This document shows, piece after piece, positions 31,304-40,182 of a stretch of 64,000 bases of DNA. Within the stretch, counting starts at the first letter, position 1. Each line of letters starts with the position of its first letter. Source of the DNA: Gammaproteobacteria bacterium (GTDB lineage Bacteria > Pseudomonadota > Gammaproteobacteria > Acidiferrobacterales > Sulfurifustaceae); assembly GCA_029863005.1 (NCBI GenBank), contig JAOTWF010000004.1, forward strand, positions 1-64,000, written 5' to 3'. The notes under the pieces are model-generated. The model worked only from the letters and a program-made list of their open reading frames with translations, had not been told where the DNA came from and did not search any database. The position numbers and the translations under genes were made by a program.

Positions 31304-32242
31304 TCACGCGGCCAGCATGGCCTCCACGACCCCGGTCCAAGCGCGCGCAAGGTTGGCACGGTTATAGCCCCCGCCGCCCGTGGCGATGATCCGTCCCTGG
31401 CAGAATTCATCTGCCAGCGCACACAGACGTGTCGTGGCGTGGGCGTGCACCGCGGGGGTGAACTGCATGTGCGTGATGGGATCACCTGCGATGCTGTCGG
31501 CCCCGGCCTGCAGGATGATGAACTCTGGTTTGCCGGCGCGCACGAATTCCTCGACCCGCGGCCACACGCGGTGAAATGCGGCATCGTCCGCACCGGGTTC
31601 CATCGGGAGATTGAGCTTGGTGCCCAGGGCCTTGCCCGTGCCGGTTTCGGTGGCCGCCCCCGTACCGGGGTAGAGATATCGCCCGTCCTCGTGAATGTCG
31701 GCGAAGATCAGGTCGGGATCGTCCTCGAAGGAATAAAACACGCCGTCGCCATGATGCGCGTCGATGTCCACGTAGGCCACGCGCGCTATGCCATGTTTGC
31801 GCAGCGCTTCGATCAGCACGCCGATATCGTTAAACACGCAAAAACCAGAGGCGCTGTCACGGCGCGCGTGATGCAGCCCCGCGATCGGCACGAACACCCG
31901 CTGACATGCACCGGCGATAATTTTTTTCAGTCCATTCAACACAGATCCCACCACCACCGCGCCCGCCTCGTACACGCCGGGAAAGGCGGGCGTGTCGCCG
32001 TAGTCGAGATAGCCTTCGCCGGTCTTGGACTGGTGTTGGACGCGCGCGATGTATTCGCCGGTGTGGAACAGGGCAAGTTCTTGTTCCGTGCAAGCGACCG
32101 GTGTGCCGAGGCCGGTCTTCCGATCGAGACCCTGCCTTGTCATTTCGCGCCAGAACGCCTCCAGGCGGTCCGGCCCGAAAGGATGGCCGCGACCGAAACC
32201 GTAGCTCGCTAGAGCTTCACCATAATAGGTCAGCATCGGCAT
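31304..32242 (-). CDS. Histone deacetylase superfamily amidohydrolase
   Basis: The 312-residue enzyme has the zinc-deacetylase landmarks: HHARRDSASGFCVFNDIG (paired active-site His and FCxFND), DIDAHHGDGV (zinc ligands Asp and His) and ILQAGADSIAGDP (third ligand Asp). Bacterial members deacetylate polyamines, acetoin-related compounds or proteins (AcuC-like). It is downstream of dctQM on the same strand after 66 bases, so it may belong to that operon; its substrate is unknown. Confidence 0.92.
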   Translation of the reverse strand: MPMLTYYGEALASYGFGRGHPFGPDRLEAFWREMTRQGLDRKTGLGTPVACTEQELALFHTGEYIARVQHQSKTGEGYLDYGDTPAFPGVYEAGAVVVGSVLNGLKKIIAGACQRVFVPIAGLHHARRDSASGFCVFNDIGVLIEALRKHGIARVAYVDIDAHHGDGVFYSFEDDPDLIFADIHEDGRYLYPGTGAATETGTGKALGTKLNLPMEPGADDAAFHRVWPRVEEFVRAGKPEFIILQAGADSIAGDPITHMQFTPAVHAHATTRLCALADEFCQGRIIATGGGGYNRANLARAWTGVVEAMLAA

Positions 32243-32292
32243 AACGCGGATTATAAATCCCGGACGTCGCGCGTCTCACGCGCGTTGACGAG

Positions 32293-33150
32293 TCACTCGT
32301 GGGGCGCGGGAAATACGGGAGAAGATGAGGATATTTCAGGAGGGTAGAGCGTGTGGTAGCTGCAATAGATTGCTGCGATAAACAGCGGCAACGCCAGGAA
32401 GCCCACACTGATCAGCAGCAGGTAACCCAGCCAGACAGATTTCGCAAACGCCATCATGATCACCAGGTAGACAAGGAAAAACGGCAGGACCAGGGCCAGT
32501 AGCGTCTTGGCGTTTTCCCGGCAGGTGGTGAAGCTTTCAGTAATCGCATCCAGCGGCTGACGGTTTCCCAGCACCGTGAGCGGGACGCTGTAGAGCAACC
32601 CCATGGCCAACAGCACGGACAACGCCGCGACCAGCACCATGCCGAGCAGCGTGGTGACCTGCGTAAACCCGCTCTGGGCCGCCGTCAGTCCCGAGACCAT
32701 CGAGCCGCCGATAAACAGGTAGCCGATAATCTTCACCAAGACGACCAGCCCAAGGGTGACGATGCCGAGCAGCACCGCACCGAACATCTTGTCCTCATGG
32801 GTGAATATGCGCATCAGTTCCTGGGCCGGCTGGACAATCCACGCTTGGAGCACGGACTGGAAGGATACGGGCTGAATCGTCGCCGGCGCCGGGGGGCCCT
32901 GTGGCTCCTGCACGCGACCCCAATACACGCTGGCGACCAGCATGGGCGATATGAGAATCAGCAGCAGGTGACCCATGAAGGGAATCAGCGTCAGCAGAAA
33001 CCCAAGGATAAAATAAACCAGGTTCATGCCGAACCAGAGTGACTTTTGCGCCAATACCATGCGAGATCCGCACGCGATCCATGATTGCGCCTGGCGCAGG
33101 ACGGAATTTGCGCGGCGGGGTTCTTCGACCGGTGAGAAAGGGTCGTTCAT
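32293..33150 (-). CDS. BPSS1780-like polytopic membrane protein
   Basis: The 285-residue protein has about six hydrophobic helices. Landmarks are the N-terminal W-x-x-G motif IACGSRMVLAQKSLWFGMNLVYFILG, GHLLLILISPMLVASVYWG, and a second half with FGAVLLGIVTLGLVVLVKIIGYL. This resembles the BPSS1780 family of proteobacterial membrane proteins of unknown role. An AGGA site precedes the ATG. It is followed on the same strand by the deacetylase gene and preceded by the DUF2782 gene. Confidence 0.75.
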   Translation of the reverse strand: MNDPFSPVEEPRRANSVLRQAQSWIACGSRMVLAQKSLWFGMNLVYFILGFLLTLIPFMGHLLLILISPMLVASVYWGRVQEPQGPPAPATIQPVSFQSVLQAWIVQPAQELMRIFTHEDKMFGAVLLGIVTLGLVVLVKIIGYLFIGGSMVSGLTAAQSGFTQVTTLLGMVLVAALSVLLAMGLLYSVPLTVLGNRQPLDAITESFTTCRENAKTLLALVLPFFLVYLVIMMAFAKSVWLGYLLLISVGFLALPLFIAAIYCSYHTLYPPEISSSSPVFPAPHE

Positions 33151-33211
33151 GCTTTCGTCCTGGCGGAGTGCACAGCGGAAAGCGTCTTTGTCCCGGGAGT
33201 GGGCACGACGT

Positions 33212-33583
33212 TCAGAAGCGCTTGATCACCCAGTTGGGGATGGCAATGCGCGAATCGAAATCGCTACGACTGAACTGGCCGCTGCCCTCCTGGTCGATAA
33301 GGTAATAAGGCTTTCCCTTTTTCGGGATCACTTTGATCATGTAGAGCCGCCCGTTGAGCCGGTACTCTTCGTGAATCTCAGTGCCTTTGGTGGTGATCGT
33401 GACTTCCGGTTCCGGTTCGCCGCTGGGGAGGTCAGGCATGGCGGGCGGATTGTAGTTCTCCGGCGGCGCCGGAGGGCTCGGCACGGCAGTGGGAGGCTTA
33501 GTCTTGGCCGCGTTCATGGACGGCTCGGCCGAGTGGACCGGCGCGCTCAGCAAGGCCAGGATGAGAAAGTAGACAAGGCGCAT
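33212..33583 (-). CDS. DUF2782 family exported protein
   Basis: The 123-residue protein begins with a signal peptide (RLVYFLILALLSAPVHS) and a Pro-rich linker. The DUF2782 core follows: EYRLNGRLYMIKVIPKKGKPYYLIDQEGSGQF and the closing IAIPNWVIKRF. In gammaproteobacteria this small protein is commonly encoded next to polA, as here. Function unknown. It lies 11 bases after the LOG-family gene. Confidence 0.88.
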   Translation of the reverse strand: MRLVYFLILALLSAPVHSAEPSMNAAKTKPPTAVPSPPAPPENYNPPAMPDLPSGEPEPEVTITTKGTEIHEEYRLNGRLYMIKVIPKKGKPYYLIDQEGSGQFSRSDFDSRIAIPNWVIKRF

Positions 33584-33594
33584 GGTCAGTGATT

Positions 33595-34359
33595 TCAGAG
33601 ATTGAGTTTGATTTCTTGTTCCGCTTCCGAAGCCTCGAAGCCGCTTGCCTCATAATACCGGAAGATCACGTCCAGCACCTCCTCGGCGCTGTTGACCACG
33701 CTCAGCAGGTCCAGGTCGTTCTTGTCGATGACGCCTTCGCGGATCAGTGTCTCCTTGAACCAGTCCAGCATCCCGGACCAGAACGGCGCGTGCACCAGGA
33801 TGATGGGCATGCGCGTGCTCTTGCCGGTTTGGATCAGGGTGAGCGCCTCGACCAGCTCGTCGAGCGTGCCGAAGCCGCCGGGCATGCAGACATAGGCCTT
33901 GGCGTATTTCACGAACATCACCTTGCGTGCGAAGAAGTGCTGGAAGGTGAGCGTGATGTTCTGAAACCGGTTGGCGTGCTGCTCGTGCGGCAGGCGGATG
34001 TTGAGACCCACGCTCGGGGATTTTCCGGCGTAGGCGCCCTTGTTGGCCGCTTCCATCAGTCCCGGTCCACCGCCGCTCACCACGGAAAATCCGGCATCGG
34101 AAAGTTTGCGCGCGATCTCTTCGGTCAGGGCATAATAAGGATGATCTGGCGACGTGCGTGCCGAGCCGAAGATGCTGACCGAAGGCTGGATCTGCGTCAG
34201 CCGCTCGAAACCCGCCACGAACTCGGCCATGATTTGGAAAATCTTCCAGGATTCGCGCGACATGGTGCCCGAGGGCGCCACCTCGATACGAAACTGAGAG
34301 TCGGCTCCGTTGGGTTTGGGATACGGCGGTTGTTTATCGTGGGGATTTCCATCATTCAT
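33595..34359 (-). CDS. LOG family protein (TIGR00730-like phosphoribohydrolase fold)
   Basis: From the ATG at 34359, with AGGG eight bases upstream, the product has 254 residues; an in-frame extension to 34500 is non-conserved in character. FGSARTSPDHPYY, VVSGGGPGLMEAANKGAYAG and the signature MPGGFGTLDELVEAL (PGGxGTxxE) define the family. Members hydrolyse nucleoside 5'-monophosphates to ribose 5-phosphate and base, or release cytokinin-type bases. The gene is divergent from polA and shares its promoter region. Confidence 0.92.
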   Translation of the reverse strand: MNDGNPHDKQPPYPKPNGADSQFRIEVAPSGTMSRESWKIFQIMAEFVAGFERLTQIQPSVSIFGSARTSPDHPYYALTEEIARKLSDAGFSVVSGGGPGLMEAANKGAYAGKSPSVGLNIRLPHEQHANRFQNITLTFQHFFARKVMFVKYAKAYVCMPGGFGTLDELVEALTLIQTGKSTRMPIILVHAPFWSGMLDWFKETLIREGVIDKNDLDLLSVVNSAEEVLDVIFRYYEASGFEASEAEQEIKLNL

Positions 34360-34529
34360 ATCGGCAGCCCTGTTCCGCTTTGCTCCACTCGTCTTGCCAT
34401 ATAATGTCGCCCTACTTCGTTCGTCTTGATCATATATATGATTTTTAGCACAGAAGTGGCACACAGATGTGCCGGTTACGGAGCCATGGATGCCTATCAT
34501 CGACCGCCAGCCAAAAACCCTGTGCCGCC

Positions 34530-37283
34530 ATGAGTCCTAAGAACGGAAACAAGAAAAAGCCTGCCCGGAAGGGGCCGGCACGCGGCAAAAAACTGAGCCC
34601 ACTGATCCTGGTGGATGGCTCATCCTATCTCTACCGCGCGTTCCACGCCATGCCGGCGCTCGCGAATTCGCGTGGCGAGCCGACAGGGGCGGTGTACGGC
34701 GTGACCAACATGCTGCGGCGCCTGCTCGCAGAATACGACAGCGACCACATTGCGGTGGTGTTCGACGCCAAGGGCAAGACTTTTCGCGACGACCTCTATC
34801 CTGAGTACAAGGCCAACCGCCCGCCGATGCCGGACGATCTGTCGCGCCAGATCGAGCCGATCCACGCCATCGTGCGCGCGCTCGGCTTGCCACTGATCCA
34901 GATCGAGGGTGTCGAAGCCGACGACGTGATCGGGACGCTGGCGCGCGCCGCCGCCGCCGAGGGGCGTGAGGCCGTGATTTCCACCGGCGACAAAGACATG
35001 GCCCAGCTCGTGGACGAGCACGTGCAATTGATCGACACCATGCAGGACGCAGTCTACGACCGTGACGCGGTCGCGGCGAAGTTCGGCGTGACCCCGGAGC
35101 AGATGGTGGATTACCTGGCACTGGTCGGCGACACCTCGGATAACATCCCGGGCGTGCCTGGGGTGGGGCCTAAGACGGCGGCCAAGTGGTTGCAGGAATA
35201 CGAATCGCTCGATCAGATCGTCGCACACGCAAACGACATCAGCGGCCGCGCGGGCGAGAGCCTGCGCGGGGCCATGGGCCACCTGCCATTGTCGCGCCAG
35301 CTCGCCACCATCAAGTGCGACGTGGATCTGAAACTAAACCCTGCCGACCTCATACGAACGGAACCGGACAGCGCGCAACTGCGTGAGCTGTTTGCGCGTC
35401 TGGAATTCAAGACCTGGCTGGCCGATCTGGGTGGCGCGAACGCTCCCACTGATGAGTCCACGCCCGTGGCCTTGAGCGCGAAGTATCAGATGATTACCGA
35501 TAACCAGGCCCTGGATGCATGGCTCGACCGCTTGCGTAAGGCCGAGCTGATCGCTTTTGACACCGAGACCACCAGCCTCGAGGCCGTCCGGGCCGAGATC
35601 GTGGGGGTGTCGTTTACCGACCGTGACGGGGAGGGCGCGTACGTGCCGCTCGCGCACGACTATCCCGGCATGCCGGCGCAGCTTGACCGTGACGCCGTGT
35701 TGAAAAAGCTGAAACCCCTGCTGGAGGATTCCAAGCTTCCCAAAGTTGGTCAGAACTTTAAGTACGATTTTAACGTGCTGGCAAATTACGGTGTCACACT
35801 TTCCGGCATGCGTTACGACACCATGCTCGAATCCTACGTGCTGGATTCAACCGCCTCGCGCCACGACATGGATTCGCTCGCGCTTAAGTACCTCGGCTAC
35901 AAGACCCTGAAATACGAAGATGTCGCCGGCAAGGGCAAGCACCAGATTAATTTCAGCGAGGTGCCGCTCGACCGCGCCACGGCCTACGCCGCCGAGGATG
36001 CTGACATCACTTTCCGCTTGCACCAGCACCTGTGGCCACGGTTGAATGAAACACCGTCTCTGGTGAAGCTGTTCAATGACATCGAAATGCCGCTGGTGCC
36101 GGTGCTGGCGCGCATGGAGCGCCACGGCGTGCTGATCGACATCGATATGCTTCGGAAGCAGAGCCATGAACTCGGCAAGCGCGTGCTCGAGATCGAGCAC
36201 GAGGCACACAAGCTCGCGGGCCAGCCATTCAACATGGGCTCGCCCAAGCAGATTCAGGAGGTGCTGTACGACAAGCACAAGCTGCCGGTGCTCAAAAAAA
36301 CTCCCACCGGCCAGCCGTCCACGGCGGAGGAGGTGCTCCAGGAACTGGCGTTGGATTACCCGCTGCCGCAGCTCATCCTCGAATTCCGCAGCCTCTCGAA
36401 GCTCAAATCCACTTACACCGACAAGCTGCCGGAAATGATTAATCCTGAAACCGGGCGCGTGCACACCTCGTATCACCAGGCGGTCGCGGCGACTGGGCGC
36501 CTGTCCTCGACCGATCCGAATCTTCAGAACATCCCGGTGCGCACCGCGGAAGGAAGGCGCATTCGCCAGGCGTTTATCGCTGCGCCCGGTTATCAGATTA
36601 TGTCCGCGGACTATTCACAGATAGAGCTGCGCATCATGGCACATCTCTCCGGTGACAAGGGATTGATCCAGGCCTTCGCCGAGAAGCGTGACGTGCACCG
36701 CGCCACGGCGTCGGAGGTGTTCGGTGTCGATCCACAGCGCGTGACGGATGACATGCGCCGCGCTGCCAAGGCCATCAACTTCGGACTCATCTACGGCATG
36801 TCGGCTTTCGGGCTGGCCAAGCAATTGCGCATCGAGCGCGTGGCAGCGCAGGAATATGTCGAGCGGTATTTCACGCGCTACCCCGGCGTGCGCGAGTTTA
36901 TGGATCGCACGCGCGAGACCGCGCGCCGCCAGGGTTACGTCGAGACGCTGTTCGGCCGGCGGCTGCACACGTCCGAAATCAACGCCGCCAACATGAACCG
37001 GCGCCAGGCCGCCGAACGCGCCGCCATCAATGCGCCGATGCAGGGTACGGCCGCGGATCTGATCAAGCTCGCGATGATCACGGTGGACCGCTGGATTTCA
37101 AATTCAAAATCGGATATCCGCATGATTATGCAGGTGCATGATGAACTGGTTTTCGAGGTGGCAGAAAAGGAGGTGGAGTCAGCTCGGGAATACGTGCGCC
37201 GCGCGATGAGCGAGGTGGCAGAAATATCCGTACCGCTGGTGGTGGATATCGGGCAGGGCGGGAATTGGGATGAAGCCCATTGA
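34530..37283 (+). CDS. polA: DNA polymerase I
   Basis: The 917-residue repair and primer-removal polymerase has three intact domains. The 5' nuclease domain includes LILVDGSSYLYRAFHAMP, GVEADDVIGTL and GDTSDNIPGVPGVGPKTA. The 3'-5' proofreading domain has FDTETTSLEA, VGQNFKYDFNVL and AAEDADITFRL, so its catalytic acids are present. The polymerase domain has SADYSQIELRIMAHLSGD, RRAAKAINFGLIYGMSAFG and QVHDELVFEV. I use the ATG at 34530; a 22-residue upstream extension is unlikely. A lysine-rich tail (KKKPARKG) precedes the first domain. Confidence 0.97.
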   Translation: MSPKNGNKKKPARKGPARGKKLSPLILVDGSSYLYRAFHAMPALANSRGEPTGAVYGVTNMLRRLLAEYDSDHIAVVFDAKGKTFRDDLYPEYKANRPPMPDDLSRQIEPIHAIVRALGLPLIQIEGVEADDVIGTLARAAAAEGREAVISTGDKDMAQLVDEHVQLIDTMQDAVYDRDAVAAKFGVTPEQMVDYLALVGDTSDNIPGVPGVGPKTAAKWLQEYESLDQIVAHANDISGRAGESLRGAMGHLPLSRQLATIKCDVDLKLNPADLIRTEPDSAQLRELFARLEFKTWLADLGGANAPTDESTPVALSAKYQMITDNQALDAWLDRLRKAELIAFDTETTSLEAVRAEIVGVSFTDRDGEGAYVPLAHDYPGMPAQLDRDAVLKKLKPLLEDSKLPKVGQNFKYDFNVLANYGVTLSGMRYDTMLESYVLDSTASRHDMDSLALKYLGYKTLKYEDVAGKGKHQINFSEVPLDRATAYAAEDADITFRLHQHLWPRLNETPSLVKLFNDIEMPLVPVLARMERHGVLIDIDMLRKQSHELGKRVLEIEHEAHKLAGQPFNMGSPKQIQEVLYDKHKLPVLKKTPTGQPSTAEEVLQELALDYPLPQLILEFRSLSKLKSTYTDKLPEMINPETGRVHTSYHQAVAATGRLSSTDPNLQNIPVRTAEGRRIRQAFIAAPGYQIMSADYSQIELRIMAHLSGDKGLIQAFAEKRDVHRATASEVFGVDPQRVTDDMRRAAKAINFGLIYGMSAFGLAKQLRIERVAAQEYVERYFTRYPGVREFMDRTRETARRQGYVETLFGRRLHTSEINAANMNRRQAAERAAINAPMQGTAADLIKLAMITVDRWISNSKSDIRMIMQVHDELVFEVAEKEVESAREYVRRAMSEVAEISVPLVVDIGQGGNWDEAH

Positions 37284-37304
37284 ACAAGTACTTATGGTAA
37301 TTCC

Positions 37305-37331
37305 GTAAAAAAGTAGTAACAAATTTTTTAC
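37305..37331 (+). repeat. AT-rich perfect inverted repeat after polA
   Basis: GTAAAAAA (37305-37312) and TTTTTTAC (37324-37331) pair perfectly around 11 bases, 20 bases past the polA stop. It may be a weak terminator or an AT-rich upstream element of the following promoter. Confidence 0.4.
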
Positions 37332-37350
37332 AATTCGAAACCATTAGCAT

Positions 37351-37380
37351 GAACTATTCCGGAATCTTCAAGTCTATAAT
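37351..37380 (+). promoter_or_regulatory. Putative promoter of the polA-linked small RNA
   Basis: GAACTA (37351-37356) is followed after 16 bases by TCTATA (37373-37378), the layout of extracytoplasmic sigma-E/AlgU promoters. The same bases contain a perfect TATAAT (37375-37380), so a sigma-70 start with a weak -35 is also possible. Confidence 0.5.
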
Positions 37381-37385
37381 GGCGT

Positions 37386-37504
37386 TGACGAAAAGGATTC
37401 GTCTTATCCCGCTCCACCTCCCTGAGCGGGGTACGTTCCGGATGAACATCATCCGGGACATGTTCGGCCCCGGACACTCTCCCCTTGTCTCCGGGGCTTT
37501 TTTT
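37386..37504 (+). ncRNA. Candidate trans-acting small RNA downstream of polA
   Basis: The roughly 119-base stretch has no plausible gene but four consecutive hairpins. H1 is GACGAA-AAGGA-TTCGTC (37387-37403), with GGA in the loop as in CsrA/RsmA targets. H2 is CCCGCTC/GAGCGGG (37408-37430), with the loop CACCTCCCT, complementary to Shine-Dalgarno sequences. H3 is GTTCCGGATGA/TCATCCGGGAC (37435-37459), with a 3-base loop. H4 is the terminator GCCCCGGA/TCCGGGGC followed by seven T. A promoter-like element lies immediately upstream. Its place, directly after polA, is that of Spot 42 in E. coli and of ErsA in Pseudomonas; homology is not shown, and identity rests on position and structure. Confidence 0.65.
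37467..37504 (+). terminator. Intrinsic terminator of the small RNA
   Basis: Stem GCCCCGGA (37467-37474) and TCCGGGGC (37490-37497) with a 15-base loop, followed by seven T (37498-37504). Textbook rho-independent form. Confidence 0.85.
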
Positions 37505-37649
37505 AGGCCCAAAATAAATTCATCGAAATTGATCTTGTAAATTGACCGGGTAGCGGCCAGTGGTATATATAACCGGCCTGATTTTAACCCTTGCCGCCGC
37601 GTGGTCAGAAACTTCTGAGCGTTTTTTTCGCTTTCTGTTAGGGGGATTT

Positions 37650-38264
37650 ATGAGAACACGATTGTCTGTTTTAGCCGTCGCGAGTCTGTGGCTGATCATG
37701 ATTGCGCCCACACAGGCCGCGGGTGGCAATGTCGCGGCGGGAAAGGCCAAGGCGGCGGTATGCGCGGGTTGTCACGGAGTGGATGGCAACGGTGGCGCCG
37801 ACCCCCTGTGGCCCAAGCTCGCCGGGCAGAATGCGGATTACATCGCCAAGCAACTGGCCGATTTCAAAACAGGCAAACGCAAGGACCCCATCATGGCCGG
37901 TATGGTGGCGAATCTCAGCAAAACCGACATGCAGAACATCGGCGCCTACTACGCCAGCCTCAAGATCAAGCCGGGTGCCGCGCGTGACGCGCAGCTCGCC
38001 AAGCTGGGCGAGAAAATCTACCGCGGCGGCAATGCCAAAATGGGTGTATCCGCCTGCATGAGCTGTCACGGCCCCTCGGGCCACGGTATCCCGCCGCATT
38101 TCCCCAAGGTTTCCGGTCAACAGGCTGCCTATAATAATAAACAGCTGCTGGCCTTCAAAGCCGGTCACCGGGACAACGACGGCGACATCATGACTCGCAT
38201 TGCCTTCCGCATGTCGGAGCAGGAAATCAAGGCCGTTTCGGAATACATGTCCGGGCTGCACTGA
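37650..38264 (+). CDS. Di-heme cytochrome c4
   Basis: The ATG at 37650 follows GGGGGA and opens a signal peptide (LSVLAVASLWLIMIAPTQA). The 204-residue protein has two cytochrome domains with heme motifs CAGCH (38-42) and CMSCH (136-140). Candidate axial methionines lie in DPIMAGMV and in DGDIMTRIAFRM. GHGIPPHFPKVSGQQ and the two-domain layout match cytochrome c4, an electron carrier to terminal oxidases. Cytochrome c4 is commonly found near polA in gammaproteobacteria. Confidence 0.92.
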   Translation: MRTRLSVLAVASLWLIMIAPTQAAGGNVAAGKAKAAVCAGCHGVDGNGGADPLWPKLAGQNADYIAKQLADFKTGKRKDPIMAGMVANLSKTDMQNIGAYYASLKIKPGAARDAQLAKLGEKIYRGGNAKMGVSACMSCHGPSGHGIPPHFPKVSGQQAAYNNKQLLAFKAGHRDNDGDIMTRIAFRMSEQEIKAVSEYMSGLH

Positions 38265-38297
38265 TCCGCTAATCCTCTTAGCGTTCATCCCGTGCCA

Positions 38298-38318
38298 CCT
38301 TGAGACGGCACGGGGAAA
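38298..38318 (+). terminator. Hairpin after cytochrome c4
   Basis: CCCGTGCC and GGCACGGG form an 8-bp stem around a 10-base loop about 25 bases past the stop. A second stem, CTGCCG-TCCGG-CGGCAG, follows. Neither has a strong T-tract. Confidence 0.4.
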
Positions 38319-38415
38319 GTTTCTGCCGTCCGGCGGCAGGTGTCGGCCTTCGTCTGTCCGGCTCCCTTCCTTCTGCCCAAATGCGTCAACAGCGGATTCG
38401 ATAATCTATTATATA

Positions 38416-38428
38416 TATCAACAAGTTA
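38416..38428 (+). promoter_or_regulatory. Perfect IHF consensus site
   Basis: TATCAACAAGTTA fits WATCAANNNNTTR at every defined position, 15 bases upstream of the sigma-54 element, where IHF bending typically helps an enhancer-bound activator. Confidence 0.5.
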
Positions 38429-38443
38429 TGTTTAATACCAGCA

Positions 38444-38459
38444 TGGCATGAGTATTGCT
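38444..38459 (+). promoter_or_regulatory. Putative sigma-54 (-24/-12) promoter
   Basis: TGGCAT, five bases, then TTGCT matches the consensus TGGCAC-N5-TTGCW with one change; the GG and GC are exactly 10 bases apart. The predicted start near 38470 leaves a 75-base leader before the small gene at 38546. Confidence 0.6.
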
Positions 38460-38545
38460 CTACCTAAGTACAGAGAAACACGGAATCACGAGCGGGGTAG
38501 GCCGGGATTCCAAACAACCCTAACGGGGTAATTAAGGAGCAAACC

Positions 38546-38782
38546 ATGTTGAGCCACATCGTAAACCTGGTGAACGATTATGAGGTCATCCACGGCGCGC
38601 GGCCGAACCTCGTGTACATGAATGAAACGCATTACGGCTACCTGCGCGAAGAACTGCCGGGCGTACGCGACCATGACAACCTGGTCGCCATCCTGGGGGT
38701 GGACATTGCCCTCAGCGACGAGGCCATCCGTCCGCAGGTCGCCACCGTGCGGTTTGCTTCCGAGAATATACTGGTCAGCTAA
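38546..38782 (+). CDS. Small protein behind a sigma-54 promoter, unknown function
   Basis: The 78-residue protein (MLSHIVNLVNDYEVIHGARP start) is soluble and acidic in character, with no signal peptide, membrane helix or cysteine pair. A good ribosome site (AAGGAG) precedes the ATG, and an intrinsic terminator follows after 65 bases, so it forms a monocistronic unit. I do not recognise the family. The sigma-54 and IHF elements upstream imply conditional expression, for example on nitrogen, surface or energy cues. Confidence 0.7.
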   Translation: MLSHIVNLVNDYEVIHGARPNLVYMNETHYGYLREELPGVRDHDNLVAILGVDIALSDEAIRPQVATVRFASENILVS

Positions 38783-38847
38783 GCCACAGCAGAAGGAACT
38801 GCTCGTCGCCAAGCCAAAAGAGTAGAACAGTTGTGTGGGGTGCACTC

Positions 38848-38875
38848 ACGGGCCGGGAAACCGGCCCGTTTTTTT
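38848..38875 (+). terminator. Intrinsic terminator of the small sigma-54 gene
   Basis: ACGGGCCGG (38848-38856), loop GAAA, CCGGCCCGT (38861-38869), then a run of T to 38875. The T-run touches the hemL stop on the other strand, so the stem may also serve the convergent hemL transcript. Confidence 0.85.
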
Positions 38876-40154
38876 ACAGAGTTTTGAAAACCTTTTCCGC
38901 CTTATCCAGGGTTTCATCGATATCAGACTCGGTATGCGCGCTTGATACGAACCCCGCCTCAAAAGCGGATGGTGCGAGATACACTCCCTCCCGCAACATC
39001 CCGTGGAAAAACTTCTTGAATTGTTCGATGTCGCAAGCCATGACTTGCGCAAATCGAGTCACGGGATTTTCAACGGTGAAGAAAATCCCAAACATTCCAC
39101 CTACATGTTGGGCGGTGAGCGATACACTGCTGCGCTGGGCGCGCCCTTTGAGGCCCTCCGCCAGCATGGCGGTCTTTGCGGTCAGCGCCTCAAAGAAGCC
39201 CCGCTGTGAAATCTCTTTCAGGGTAGCGAGCCCGGCCGCGAGCGATACCGGATTGCCTGACAGCGTCCCCGCCTGATACACCGGCCCTTCCGGCGCGAGT
39301 TGAGCCATGATGTCGGCGCGCCCGCCAAAGGCCCCGACCGGCAGGCCGCCGCCGATGACTTTGCCCAGCGTGGTGAGGTCGGGCTGGATGCCATAGTGCG
39401 CCTGCGCCCCCCCCAGGGCCACGCGAAAGCCGGTCATGACCTCATCGAAGATCAGCAGCGCGTCGTGTTTTGTGCATTCTTCTCGCAGCGTTTCAAGGAA
39501 ACCTTTTACCGGCGGCACGCAATTCATGTTGCCGGCGACTGGCTCGACGATCACACAGGCAATGTCTTTCCCGAGCTTGTCGAACACCTCGCGCACCTGC
39601 ACGGCGTTGTTGTATTCGAGCGTAAGCGTGTGGCTGGCTAGGTCCGCCGGTACGCCGGGCGAAGTCGGCACGCCGAGCGTGAGCGCGCCCGAGCCAGCCT
39701 TGACCAGCAGCGAATCGGCATGGCCGTGATAGCAACCCTCGAATTTCACGATCGCCTCGCGCCCGGTAAACCCGCGCGCGAGGCGAATCGCGCTCATGGT
39801 GGCCTCGGTGCCGGAGCTGACCATGCGTACTTTTTTTATGGAAGGGATGAGGCGGCAGATAAGTTCGGCCATTTCGACCTCGATGCGCGTCGGTGCGCCG
39901 AAGCCAAGGCCGTACTCCATGGTTTCCTGCACAGCCGCCATCACCTTGGGATGTGCATGGCCCAGGATCATCGGCCCCCAGGAGCCGACGTAGTCGATGT
40001 AGCGCTTGCCGTCTTCATCGATGACATGGGGCCCCTGGCCGCGCGCCAGGAACAAAGGCTCGCCGCCCACGCCCTTGAACGCGCGTACCGGCGAGTTGAC
40101 GCCACCGGGGATGTGTTTCTGTGCGCGCTTGAAGAGGTCGGAGGAAGTCGTCAT
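38874..40154 (-). CDS. hemL: Glutamate-1-semialdehyde 2,1-aminomutase
   Basis: HemL makes 5-aminolevulinate, the first committed heme precursor of the C5 pathway. From the ATG at 40154 ([20 protein letters not shown]) the product has 426 residues, the usual size. PLP-enzyme landmarks are [38 protein letters not shown] and the Schiff-base lysine in [18 protein letters not shown]. An upstream extension to 40244 overlaps the thiE 3' end and is unlikely. It lies 28 bases after thiE on the same strand. Confidence 0.97.
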   Translation of the reverse strand: MTTSSDLFKRAQKHIPGGVNSPVRAFKGVGGEPLFLARGQGPHVIDEDGKRYIDYVGSWGPMILGHAHPKVMAAVQETMEYGLGFGAPTRIEVEMAELICRLIPSIKKVRMVSSGTEATMSAIRLARGFTGREAIVKFEGCYHGHADSLLVKAGSGALTLGVPTSPGVPADLASHTLTLEYNNAVQVREVFDKLGKDIACVIVEPVAGNMNCVPPVKGFLETLREECTKHDALLIFDEVMTGFRVALGGAQAHYGIQPDLTTLGKVIGGGLPVGAFGGRADIMAQLAPEGPVYQAGTLSGNPVSLAAGLATLKEISQRGFFEALTAKTAMLAEGLKGRAQRSSVSLTAQHVGGMFGIFFTVENPVTRFAQVMACDIEQFKKFFHGMLREGVYLAPSAFEAGFVSSAHTESDIDETLDKAEKVFKTL

Positions 40155-40182
40155 GGTTTCGCCAGATTCTGGATAAACAAGG

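Noticed and set aside
34359-34500. N-terminal extension of the LOG-family protein to 34500
   Set aside because: It overlaps the polA start region, has no family-like sequence, and the ATG at 34359 has a suitable ribosome site.
38546-38782. Reading the sigma-54 small gene as part of a cytochrome c4 operon
   Set aside because: A 281-base gap with hairpins, an own promoter-like element and an own terminator argue for a separate unit.
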